Position numbers and translations under genes: made by a program. The notes beneath the pieces were generated by a model, which was given only the letters and a program-made list of their open reading frames with translations, had not been told where the DNA came from and searched no databases. A stretch of DNA of 64,000 nt from positions 218,120 to 282,119 of the forward strand of contig NZ_BCXH01000007.1 in assembly GCF_001895005.1 (NCBI RefSeq). Reading direction: 5' to 3'. This DNA comes from Rhodococcus yunnanensis NBRC 103083. GTDB taxonomy: Bacteria > Actinomycetota > Actinomycetes > Mycobacteriales > Mycobacteriaceae. Below are positions 42,707-50,553 of the stretch, piece by piece (within the stretch, counting starts at the first letter, position 1; each line of letters begins with the position of its first letter).

Positions 42707-43702
42707 ATGAGCGACGCGGCAGCAATCGGTGACGGCATCTTCCAGATTTCGGTTCCCATCACGGGCAGCCCGATCGGCAACACACTCGTCTACGCAATGG
42801 AGTCGCCGCGTGGGTTGATCCTCGTCGACGCTGGTTGGAACGACGACAACGCCTGGGACGGGCTGACATCGGGTCTCGAATCCATCGGCCATTCCATCTC
42901 CGATGTCGAGGGCGTCGTACTGACGCATTTCCATCCCGACCACACCGGTCTGTGCGGACGAGTCCGCGAGGCGTCCGGTGCCTGGATCGCGATGCACGAA
43001 TCCGACCATGTTCTGTTCGAGAGCATGGTCGGCACCAGCTCCGACGAACGGCTGACGGCGGGCAAAGCCAACATGATCGCTGCAGGCGCTCCACTCGCCG
43101 ACATCGACGAATGGCAGGGCGCCACACCGCACAATCCGACGAGTCGGGAGTCCGCACCCGATCGAATTCTCGTCGACGGCGAAACCATCGCACTGGCAGG
43201 CCGTGAACTGTTGGCCGTCCACACCCCAGGTCACACTCCGGGCCACGTCAGCTTCCTTTTGCCGACCTCCGACATCTTGTTCACCGGCGACCACGTGCTG
43301 CAGAAGACGACCCCGCATGTCGGGAACTTCGTCTACCCGCTGGAGGTGCGAGATGCGCTCGCCGAGTTCCTGGATTCCCTTCGACGCGTACAGACTCTCG
43401 GCGTCACCCGGGGTCTCGGAGCGCACGGTCTGTCGATCGACGACCTCGCAGGCCGTGCAGACGAATTGATCGACCATCACGAGGAACGACTCGACCACTT
43501 GTACGACGCGTTCGGCGACGAGCAGATCACCGTATGGCAGGTCGCCGAGCGGATGAAATGGTACAAACCGTGGGCCGCGATTTCGCCTCTGGGAAAGACG
43601 ATGGCACTGTCCGAGGCTGCTGCGCACCTTCGACATCTCGTGGCGCGCAACCTCGTTGCTCAGGTTCCCGATTCGTCGCCCGCTGTGTTCGCGAGGGTCT
43701 GA
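42707..43702 (+). CDS. Metallo-beta-lactamase-fold hydrolase
   Basis: This is a 331-residue MBL-fold protein. The metal motif THFHPDHTG is at about residues 72-80, with later ligands in VHTPGHTPGHVSF and FTGDHVL. A C-terminal helical extension of about 90 residues contains a winged-helix-like segment, as in the LACTB2/hydroxyacylglutathione-type group. It probably hydrolyses a thioester or lactone. The last 43 bp overlap dinB2 on the opposite strand. Confidence 0.85.
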   Translation: MSDAAAIGDGIFQISVPITGSPIGNTLVYAMESPRGLILVDAGWNDDNAWDGLTSGLESIGHSISDVEGVVLTHFHPDHTGLCGRVREASGAWIAMHESDHVLFESMVGTSSDERLTAGKANMIAAGAPLADIDEWQGATPHNPTSRESAPDRILVDGETIALAGRELLAVHTPGHTPGHVSFLLPTSDILFTGDHVLQKTTPHVGNFVYPLEVRDALAEFLDSLRRVQTLGVTRGLGAHGLSIDDLAGRADELIDHHEERLDHLYDAFGDEQITVWQVAERMKWYKPWAAISPLGKTMALSEAAAHLRHLVARNLVAQVPDSSPAVFARV

Positions 43703-44745
43703 GCCTCGGGCGGCGTCATCTGTAGCCGCACTCCCATCAGGCGTACTTTCCTCGAGTGATCGAGCCGATCGACGAGTGCGGCTGCGGCACCGGCGATCAC
43801 CTCTGGGTCGAACGTCTCCTCCGCGAGTGCAGCAGTGGTGGTGTGGGTTTCGAAGGGAACGTATCGCACCTTCAGTGTCACCCTGACAGCCTTCCGATTC
43901 TCCGCCAAGAGGTCGTCGCGGACCTTCAGTGCCAGCTTTCGCACCTCGTCGGTGACGGCATTCCAGTCGTCGAGATCCTGCTGAAACGTTGTCTCTCGAC
44001 TGTGTGACCGTGCGATCCACGGCTGCGACGAGACCGGCGAGGTATCGACGCCGCGACCCTTGGTACCGATCCACGGTCCCGTCTTCGGACCGAACTCGGC
44101 CGCCAGTACTGCATCGTCGGTGGCCGCCAACGCCGTCACCGTGGTGATCCCCATGCCTGCCAGCTTCTTCGCCGTCTTCTTGCCGATTCCCCACAGCGCA
44201 TCGGTGCCCCGCTCCCCCATGACGTCGAACCAGTTGGCCTGGGTGAGTGTGTAGATGCCCTGTGGCTTACCGAAATCCGTGGCGATCTTCGCTCTGAGCT
44301 TGTTGTCGCCTATCCCGACGGAACAATGCAGCGCAGTCGCATCGAACACTGCATCGTGGACCCGGTGCGCGAACGCAACCGGATCCTCGGTCTCGACGCC
44401 GAGAAATGCCTCGTCCCAACCCAGTACCTCGACGACGACACCGAGACCGCGCAGCGTCTCCATCACCGCATCGGAGGCAGCCGTGTACGCGTCCGCATCG
44501 ACGGGAAGAAACACCGCGTCAGGCAGCTTCTTCAACGCCACTCGCAGCGGCATCCCCGAGCCGACTCCGAACGCCCGAGCCTCGTACGACGCCGTCGACA
44601 CCACGCCGCGCTCGGTCGGGTCTCCGCGGCCACCCACGACAACCGGCTTCCCTGCCAGTTCGGGGCGGCGAAGTACCTCGACCGCCGCGATGAACTGGTC
44701 CATATCGACATGAAGCACCCACCGTCGGCGCGTAGCGGTCGTCAT
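43660..44745 (-). CDS. dinB2: Translesion DNA polymerase IV, DinB2 type
   Basis: This is a 361-residue Y-family polymerase. Catalytic acidic residues are Asp14/Asp16 in LHVDMDQF and Asp111-Glu112 in LGWDEAFLG; the GWDEA form matches the mycobacterial DinB2 (DinP) group rather than DinB1. YEARAFGVGSGMP and the helix-hairpin-helix LWGIGKKTAKKLAGMGI are present. No C-terminal beta-clamp binding motif is evident, as in DinB2. It lies 31 bp downstream of the last gene of the Z1 operon, on the same strand, so co-transcription is possible. Confidence 0.9.
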   Translation of the reverse strand: MTTATRRRWVLHVDMDQFIAAVEVLRRPELAGKPVVVGGRGDPTERGVVSTASYEARAFGVGSGMPLRVALKKLPDAVFLPVDADAYTAASDAVMETLRGLGVVVEVLGWDEAFLGVETEDPVAFAHRVHDAVFDATALHCSVGIGDNKLRAKIATDFGKPQGIYTLTQANWFDVMGERGTDALWGIGKKTAKKLAGMGITTVTALAATDDAVLAAEFGPKTGPWIGTKGRGVDTSPVSSQPWIARSHSRETTFQQDLDDWNAVTDEVRKLALKVRDDLLAENRKAVRVTLKVRYVPFETHTTTAALAEETFDPEVIAGAAAALVDRLDHSRKVRLMGVRLQMTPPEAQTLANTAGDESGT

Positions 44746-44776
44746 GGTGTCATTCTGCGTCAGGCTCCCGCCGAGA

Positions 44777-45277
44777 TCAGCGGAAGACGCTGCCCTTGGA
44801 TGCGAGTGCCTTGACCCTGTCGACGGTCCATACCGCGATAACCTCCGGACTGCGCTTTCGCCCGGTCTCGCGACGAGTGTCGATCTCCTGCTCGGCGATG
44901 ATGTCGCGAAGTTGATCGAGCGTCAGTTCACTCAACTTCTGTGCCAGTGCGTCCTCACCCGAGTCACGCAACACCACGAACGGGTCGAACAACCCCGGTT
45001 CGCGTGCCACCTTCTTCGCAGCAGGCGCCCTCTTCCGTGCCGGCGCCTTCGGCGGTGCGACTACCGCTACCTGTTCTCCGCCTTCTGCCGGTGCAACGAC
45101 GAAAGCGGTGGCCAACGCCTTCGCGAACCGAGGTGTCCGTGCTGCCTCTTCGGCCACGACCTGAAAGAGCTTGGTCAACAGTGTTGCCGCTGTCGCGTCC
45201 GTGCTGCTCAGCTTCAGCAGTGCCCCGCCGAGTTCCTGAACTTGTACCCGCTGCTGTGCGTCGTCGGTGGTGGTCAT
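44777..45277 (-). CDS. Small helical partner of ParA
   Basis: This is a 166-residue protein I do not recognise by name. The N-terminal 60 residues are helical (ATAATLLTKLFQVVAEEAARTPRFAKAL). A basic Ala/Pro/Lys linker (PPKAPARKRAPAAKKVAREPG) follows. The C-terminal segment DALAQKLSELTLDQLRDIIAEQ, ending in VDRVKALASKGSVFR, recurs in small actinobacterial proteins. The start overlaps the parA stop by 4 bp (ATGA). It may be the ParB-like or cargo adaptor for the ParA ATPase, with the linker perhaps contacting DNA. Confidence 0.7.
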   Translation of the reverse strand: MTTTDDAQQRVQVQELGGALLKLSSTDATAATLLTKLFQVVAEEAARTPRFAKALATAFVVAPAEGGEQVAVVAPPKAPARKRAPAAKKVAREPGLFDPFVVLRDSGEDALAQKLSELTLDQLRDIIAEQEIDTRRETGRKRSPEVIAVWTVDRVKALASKGSVFR

Positions 45278-46128
45278 AGCTTGGCTTCGGCCTCCGTCAT
45301 GATGTTCTTGGTGATTTCACGCAGCTGGTCGAACTGACCCGCGTTGCCGTACTTGCCTTTCAACGTGCCGTACGGCTCGAACTGCGCAGATGCCGCGATC
45401 GAATTGGACTCGGCCAGGTAGACCGGAAGCACATTCTGAATGTGCTGGTCGCGGCGCAGGTTCCGAATCGTCGTCCGGTGGATCGACGAGTTCGACTTGT
45501 ACTTGGTGATCACGAGTCCCAGTTCGACGATCGAGCGGCCCAGTTCCTCCCCGAACTCCTTGATTCTCGTCTGAATCTGCGGAATTCCATAGGTGGACAA
45601 CACATCGGGAATTGTCGGAATGATGTACCCGTCGGCCATGGCCAAACCGTTCAGCGTGATCGGACCTACGTTGGGCGGGCAGTCGATCAGAATGTAGTCG
45701 TAGTACGCAGCAACGGGTTCGATCGCCTTGCGCAGAATGTCCACCGCACTCGTCGGTGAACCCTCGTTGACACGTAGAGCGCTGATGCGTTCCTGCAACC
45801 CGATCAGATCGAGCGACGACGGCAGCAAGTCGACCCCCGTCACCTTCTTCACCGGAGACACGGAGCGCTGAATGCTGGCCTGAACGTCGAAGTTCGACGT
45901 ACCCTCCACCGCGTCACGGAACAGAGTCGCCAGTGTCAGGCCCTTCTTGTTCAGGTCGAACCAATCTCCCTCACTGATCATCATCGTCGTGAGGTTGATC
46001 TGCGAGTCCAGATCGATCAGCAGGACCTTCTGACCGAACTCTGCCGACATGAACTCAGCGACACCGGCCGTGATCGTCGTCTTGCCGACCCCGCCCTTGA
46101 GACTGATCGTCGTGATTACCTTCGCCAT
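45274..46128 (-). CDS. ParA/Soj-family ATPase
   Basis: This is a 284-residue deviant Walker ATPase. SLKGGVGKTTITAGVAEF near residues 9-26 is the P-loop with the signature Lys. LLIDLDSQINLT and YILIDCPPNVGPITLNGL complete the switch regions. ParA proteins use ATP-dependent DNA binding to place cargo. There is no ParB-like gene or parS-like repeat nearby. It follows the Z1 gene by 31 bp, so it probably serves that system rather than chromosome partition. Confidence 0.9.
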   Translation of the reverse strand: MAKVITTISLKGGVGKTTITAGVAEFMSAEFGQKVLLIDLDSQINLTTMMISEGDWFDLNKKGLTLATLFRDAVEGTSNFDVQASIQRSVSPVKKVTGVDLLPSSLDLIGLQERISALRVNEGSPTSAVDILRKAIEPVAAYYDYILIDCPPNVGPITLNGLAMADGYIIPTIPDVLSTYGIPQIQTRIKEFGEELGRSIVELGLVITKYKSNSSIHRTTIRNLRRDQHIQNVLPVYLAESNSIAASAQFEPYGTLKGKYGNAGQFDQLREITKNIMTEAEAKL

Positions 46129-46159
46129 GCGGCACCGTTCCTGTTCATAACGTCACTTC

Positions 46160-49078
46160 TCACTGTGCATCGACGATCGCGCCTGCACCGGACTTCTTGA
46201 CCCTGAACCCAACCCGAGGGTTGGGTTCGGACGCATAGGGCAGGGCGTAGGAGAACAGCGTCGCGAAGTCGAGGGGGTTCACCGGGCCTGTCTGCGCCTT
46301 TTTGTAGTGACGCGACTTCTCTTCGGGATCGTTCGCAAACAGAAGGATCAACCCACCGCGGGTCGGACGGTACAGCGCGGACGCGTTCGGCCCGCCATCC
46401 TTCTCCGGACTTCCTGCGATGTGCTCGATGACCTGCCGTTCACGGACTGCGGTGCCGCTGAAACCGGTTCTGTACTCCCGGTCCTGCCGCTTCCTGTTGA
46501 CGATCGGAAGGGGTTCGTGCCAGCCCTTCACTTCCAATGTCGGTCTAGTCTTCGGAAGCGGGAGCAGCACCGCGAAGTCCACCAGTGAGCCCTCATCGAT
46601 CTTCTCATTCATAGCCTTCAGATGAGGTTCGAACTCCCAGTTCACATCCCACACGAATTGCTTGACGACAGCGAGCACTACACGTGCATCGACGATGCCA
46701 TATCTCGAGGCAAATTCGTTCCGGTGACCAGCGTTGGTGGTCAGTTCGAAAGTCGTTAGACTATCGATTCGACTCAGCAATGGCTCGACCGCTGCGAAGT
46801 GCTTCTTGTTGTTCGAGCCATCTCCCCGCGGTGGCTGCATCGTGAAACTGAAAGCCTCCCCGCCAACGCCTCGGTAGGCCAGCTCTGCGTTGTACATCTT
46901 GTTCGCCGCTGCCGGCTTCAACCACGGTTGCGACTGAAAGACCATGGGCGGCACGTCCATCGGCGTCAGCATGGGTTCGCCGTTGGAGTTCGACAACGAG
47001 AAGCGATGGAGTTCTTTTCTGAACTCTTCCTCGTCCTGGACGATCGTTTCGAACGCCGCGTACATGTCGAACGGTTTGCCCGCAGGACCAGGCACGTTGC
47101 GACCGATGAACAACCTGACCAGATCGCGATACCCTCGGCGGAACCCGAACCACCGACCCATCTGCATCAACGTATCCGCCTGCGGCGTGCGCCGTGTGTA
47201 ATACGTGGTCGTCAGGCCCTCGACCGTGAATCCCCGGCTGAGTTTGGCCCCTCCTACCAGGATCTTCCATACCGGACGTCCTTGAAAATCCAGCGCGTCC
47301 TGGGTGTAGTCCTTCTCCGACTCCCCGTTGACCACGATGACCGGACTCGTTCCCTCCGAAATTCTGTCGCACGCTGCACCGACGAACTCTTCGAGTTCGG
47401 CGAACAGATGAGGTGACTCGTACCCGACCTCGGCCTTGGCCTCACTGACGATCGAGAAGTCGTCGTTCCACAGCTTCTCGAGCCTCGCCAGCCCCGACGC
47501 CCGGCTGTACCCCGCGGACTTCCACAGCTGCCGAAACTCCTCGGCGAGCGCTGCATGTTCGAGCTGCTTCACCGATTGATGTACCAACATCGTGTGATGC
47601 CCGTAGGGCTCGACCCCGCGAGCTTCTCTGAACAGCTTGACAGCACCGGCCAGAACGAATGAATCCAATGCGTTCAACTGCTCCGTCGACCGGCCGTCAT
47701 CATCCCACGCCGACCACAGATCTCGAACGAACGCCGCCTTGTTCGAGTTGAAGGGAGTGCGCTCGACGTCGTCGAAGTCCTCGTTGAAGTCGTGGAAGTC
47801 GGCCCCACCCATGTAGGGACCTGGCCGGTCGAGACTGACGATGAAGTCGCGTGGGAAAATATTCACGCTGTCGACCGGGTCTACGAAAACATTGGCGAAC
47901 GGCGTTGCCGTGTAGCCGATGTACTGCGCGCGCTTCAAGAACCCAAGCAACTCCGAGATTCGCTCATTGATGGCCGTTCGCTCGATCTTGTCTTTTGCCC
48001 ACTTCTCAGGGTTGAGGGTATTCACCGAAGCCTGATCGGCCTCGTCGTCGATGATGAGCGCGGGGATCTGGTCGAGCTCAGTCGGCACTCGCTGCAGGTC
48101 CTCGACCAGTTTTTTCAACACCGTCGAGTTCTTCTTCACTATCGCGATGCGAACGTTGCTGGAGAAGAGGTTGACTGGATCGTTCAAGGGTTTGCTGTGG
48201 TCGGCGATTTCGTATTGCAGTGCCGAGAGGCCTTTTCCGAGAGACTTGAAGTCGTCGGAAGCGCCTGTCAGCCGCCGGATTGCCGGAGCCTTGGATGAGG
48301 TGTTCGGGTCGACGTCGTGCTCGACGAACTTGCCGTCGATCCAATCCTGATCCAGTGCATAGTCACCGTCCGCCCCGATGTTCTGCCTGCCGATCAACTC
48401 CATGTCCAGCCTGCGCTGAGTTTGGCTGCGCAACATCTCGATAGTGCCGGTGAGGACGATGATCAACCGGTAACCGGCATCGATCGACTTCGCGATGACA
48501 CCGGCGAAGTTCGCGGTCTTTCCACTCTGGACGTATCCGACTACCAGCCCCTTGGACTGGTAGGGCTCGTCACGCGTCGGATCCGCCAATCGCTTGACGA
48601 TCTCACGCGTCATCACGTCAAGTCGATCGACAGTCGCCGAATCCAGTTTTTCGGCAACAACTTTCGAATAGGCGCGCCAGTAGAAGTCACGCTCCTGCCG
48701 CCGCTTCTCCGTGTACCACGGAGCCCACGGCTGTGGCGCCGCGATGACAACCGGTCCACCCAGGACAGGAAAACGAGCGTTGATCTCGGCGTGCCCACCC
48801 GGGATGCCCAAGATCTCGTAGATTCGGGCTCGACGCTCCATCGTGTTGGGGGCGGTCCCGCCGGACCACGTAGCTTCCGAATCCGCATCCCAGCGCAGGA
48901 AACTGCTGGCAACAACGTTGTTCAACACCGTTGCCGAGTCGTCGACGAGTACCGAGACGATCGTCTCGATGTCGACTCCGTCCGGGTGGCCTTCGAGATC
49001 ACGGACGTTGACAGGCCCGAGGACGTCCGACGGCGAGAAATCCCCGAACTCTCGCGCGATTGCCTCTTCCAACTTCAT
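46160..49078 (-). CDS. Z1-domain helicase-like ATPase
   Basis: This is a 972-residue protein from ATG 49078, overlapping the GHKL gene by ATGA; an upstream ATG at 49138 is open but less fitting. SF2-like motifs are visible: VGYVQSGKTANFAG (Walker A), LIIDDEADQASVNT (Walker B), IGYTATPFANVFVD (motif III), and LVGGAKLSRGFTVEGL with MQMGRWFGFRRGY (motifs V and VI). This combination marks the Z1 domain, known from predicted restriction-modification loci next to MORC/MutL-like ATPases. It would remodel or translocate on DNA. No nuclease domain is seen in it. Confidence 0.88.
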   Translation of the reverse strand: MKLEEAIAREFGDFSPSDVLGPVNVRDLEGHPDGVDIETIVSVLVDDSATVLNNVVASSFLRWDADSEATWSGGTAPNTMERRARIYEILGIPGGHAEINARFPVLGGPVVIAAPQPWAPWYTEKRRQERDFYWRAYSKVVAEKLDSATVDRLDVMTREIVKRLADPTRDEPYQSKGLVVGYVQSGKTANFAGVIAKSIDAGYRLIIVLTGTIEMLRSQTQRRLDMELIGRQNIGADGDYALDQDWIDGKFVEHDVDPNTSSKAPAIRRLTGASDDFKSLGKGLSALQYEIADHSKPLNDPVNLFSSNVRIAIVKKNSTVLKKLVEDLQRVPTELDQIPALIIDDEADQASVNTLNPEKWAKDKIERTAINERISELLGFLKRAQYIGYTATPFANVFVDPVDSVNIFPRDFIVSLDRPGPYMGGADFHDFNEDFDDVERTPFNSNKAAFVRDLWSAWDDDGRSTEQLNALDSFVLAGAVKLFREARGVEPYGHHTMLVHQSVKQLEHAALAEEFRQLWKSAGYSRASGLARLEKLWNDDFSIVSEAKAEVGYESPHLFAELEEFVGAACDRISEGTSPVIVVNGESEKDYTQDALDFQGRPVWKILVGGAKLSRGFTVEGLTTTYYTRRTPQADTLMQMGRWFGFRRGYRDLVRLFIGRNVPGPAGKPFDMYAAFETIVQDEEEFRKELHRFSLSNSNGEPMLTPMDVPPMVFQSQPWLKPAAANKMYNAELAYRGVGGEAFSFTMQPPRGDGSNNKKHFAAVEPLLSRIDSLTTFELTTNAGHRNEFASRYGIVDARVVLAVVKQFVWDVNWEFEPHLKAMNEKIDEGSLVDFAVLLPLPKTRPTLEVKGWHEPLPIVNRKRQDREYRTGFSGTAVRERQVIEHIAGSPEKDGGPNASALYRPTRGGLILLFANDPEEKSRHYKKAQTGPVNPLDFATLFSYALPYASEPNPRVGFRVKKSGAGAIVDAQ

Positions 49079-50553
49079 GTTTCGCCCCCCAGTTTCTCGC
49101 GACGAATCGTCATCGCCGAGACCAACACGTCCTGCCATGCCTTCAACTGCGCGAGCTGCCTTCCGCTCAGTCGCTGCGCCGTGAACATCTGGTGCACAAG
49201 CAGATACAGCAAAGTCTTCACCACAGGAGCGTCCGTGTTGTCCCGGCTGCGATGACCGAGCAGATCGGTGCGGAATCTCGCGTTGATCCAGAGAGTGCGG
49301 TTCTTCAAGTCCACCTCGAAAAACCTGTCACGCTGGAGAACTCGCCACTGAAGGGCCACCGGTTCCTGGTTGTCGTCGAAGGTGAACGCGTCGCTGAACG
49401 AGTCGAGAACATCCTCTGGGAAACCCGAACTCGGCTGCAGCGCGGTGATCGGTTTGGGAGTTCGGGTGCGTGCCGCCGTGGTAGTTGCGACCGCATCCGC
49501 CACAACCTGCGCAAGCACCGACTGCAACGCGGCGGAGACTGTCGCGTCGAGCGTCACGCCTGCCTTCTCCGGATTGATCCGAACATGGGCCATCGACGAG
49601 TCGTCGAGATCGATGGCCACACGGGCCGGGCCGTAGTCGGGACGCGCATGCCACAGACCGTTCCAGCCACCGACCTGCAGCAACCGCCGATTGCGGTAGA
49701 AATACAAACCCTGCCGATCACGACCCGGTGCGCCGAACAGCCGGTATTCCGGCAGGCTGCTTCGCGCAGGCCAGATATGCGACGTGACAGCAACGGACCC
49801 GGCAGACAGCTCCACATCGGAAGTGCGCGGGTAGCCCTCCTTGCCGGTGCCCGGGTACCCGAATGGATCGATCGGTCGGACGGAACGAAGCGCACCGGCG
49901 CGCTTGTATCCGACATCGAAGACATCGACGGTCATCCGCACCGACCCGTCGAGAATGCGATGGAAGACGATGCCGAGATGCTGCCGGACGTCGTCGACAG
50001 CCGTCTCCAACCAGCTGACCTGCTCGTCCTCATCGGCGGACATGAGGAACGTAGTGATACCCCGCCACTCGACGATCGTGCCGTTCGCGAAGGGGAAGCG
50101 CGGTGTGGTTTCGTCGAAAACCGAGCGTGCCTCTTCCGCTTTCAGTGTCGAGACGGTGTGATCGGCAGAGTCGATCATGCGGCCGACGGCGGCGTGATTC
50201 GCTGACTTCGACCACACGACCAGCGTTGTGGCCTGACTGAGCGATGCTGCCTTCATTCCGACACCGAAGTGCCCGAGATCGCTCGCCGCGTAGTCGCGCC
50301 TGTTGCCGTAGGTCATCGCAGCATCGATCGCGGAGTCGTCCATGCCCCTGCCGTCGTCCACGACCTTCACTCCGGTGATGCGCGTGCCCTCGCACACGAA
50401 CCGCACCAAGATGTGCTCGGCCCCCGCGTCGAGACTGTTGTCGACGAGATCTGCGATCGCTGTCGGAAGGGTGTGGTGCAGACCGATTGCGCGGCTCAGA
50501 GACGGATCGGCGACTGATTCTCGGCTGCCGACCACCTCCATGGATTCACTCAT
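49075..50553 (-). CDS. MORC/MutL-like GHKL ATPase
   Basis: This is a 492-residue protein. The GHKL ATP site is complete: TAIADLVDNSLDAGA (N-box), VVDDGRGMDD and LGHFGVGMKAASLS (G-box lid). An S5-type transducer region follows with QGLYFYRNRRLLQVGGW, characteristic of MutL/MORC clamps. The C-terminal 150 residues are unassigned. MORC-type ATPases close around DNA on ATP binding. The gene overlaps both neighbours (8 bp with the adaptor, 4 bp with Z1), so the three products are probably made together. Confidence 0.88.
   Translation of the reverse strand: MSESMEVVGSRESVADPSLSRAIGLHHTLPTAIADLVDNSLDAGAEHILVRFVCEGTRITGVKVVDDGRGMDDSAIDAAMTYGNRRDYAASDLGHFGVGMKAASLSQATTLVVWSKSANHAAVGRMIDSADHTVSTLKAEEARSVFDETTPRFPFANGTIVEWRGITTFLMSADEDEQVSWLETAVDDVRQHLGIVFHRILDGSVRMTVDVFDVGYKRAGALRSVRPIDPFGYPGTGKEGYPRTSDVELSAGSVAVTSHIWPARSSLPEYRLFGAPGRDRQGLYFYRNRRLLQVGGWNGLWHARPDYGPARVAIDLDDSSMAHVRINPEKAGVTLDATVSAALQSVLAQVVADAVATTTAARTRTPKPITALQPSSGFPEDVLDSFSDAFTFDDNQEPVALQWRVLQRDRFFEVDLKNRTLWINARFRTDLLGHRSRDNTDAPVVKTLLYLLVHQMFTAQRLSGRQLAQLKAWQDVLVSAMTIRREKLGGET

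Noticed and set aside
45274..46128. ParA as a plasmid or chromosome partition protein
   Set aside because: No ParB-like gene or parS-like repeats nearby, and the gene is embedded in the Z1 operon.
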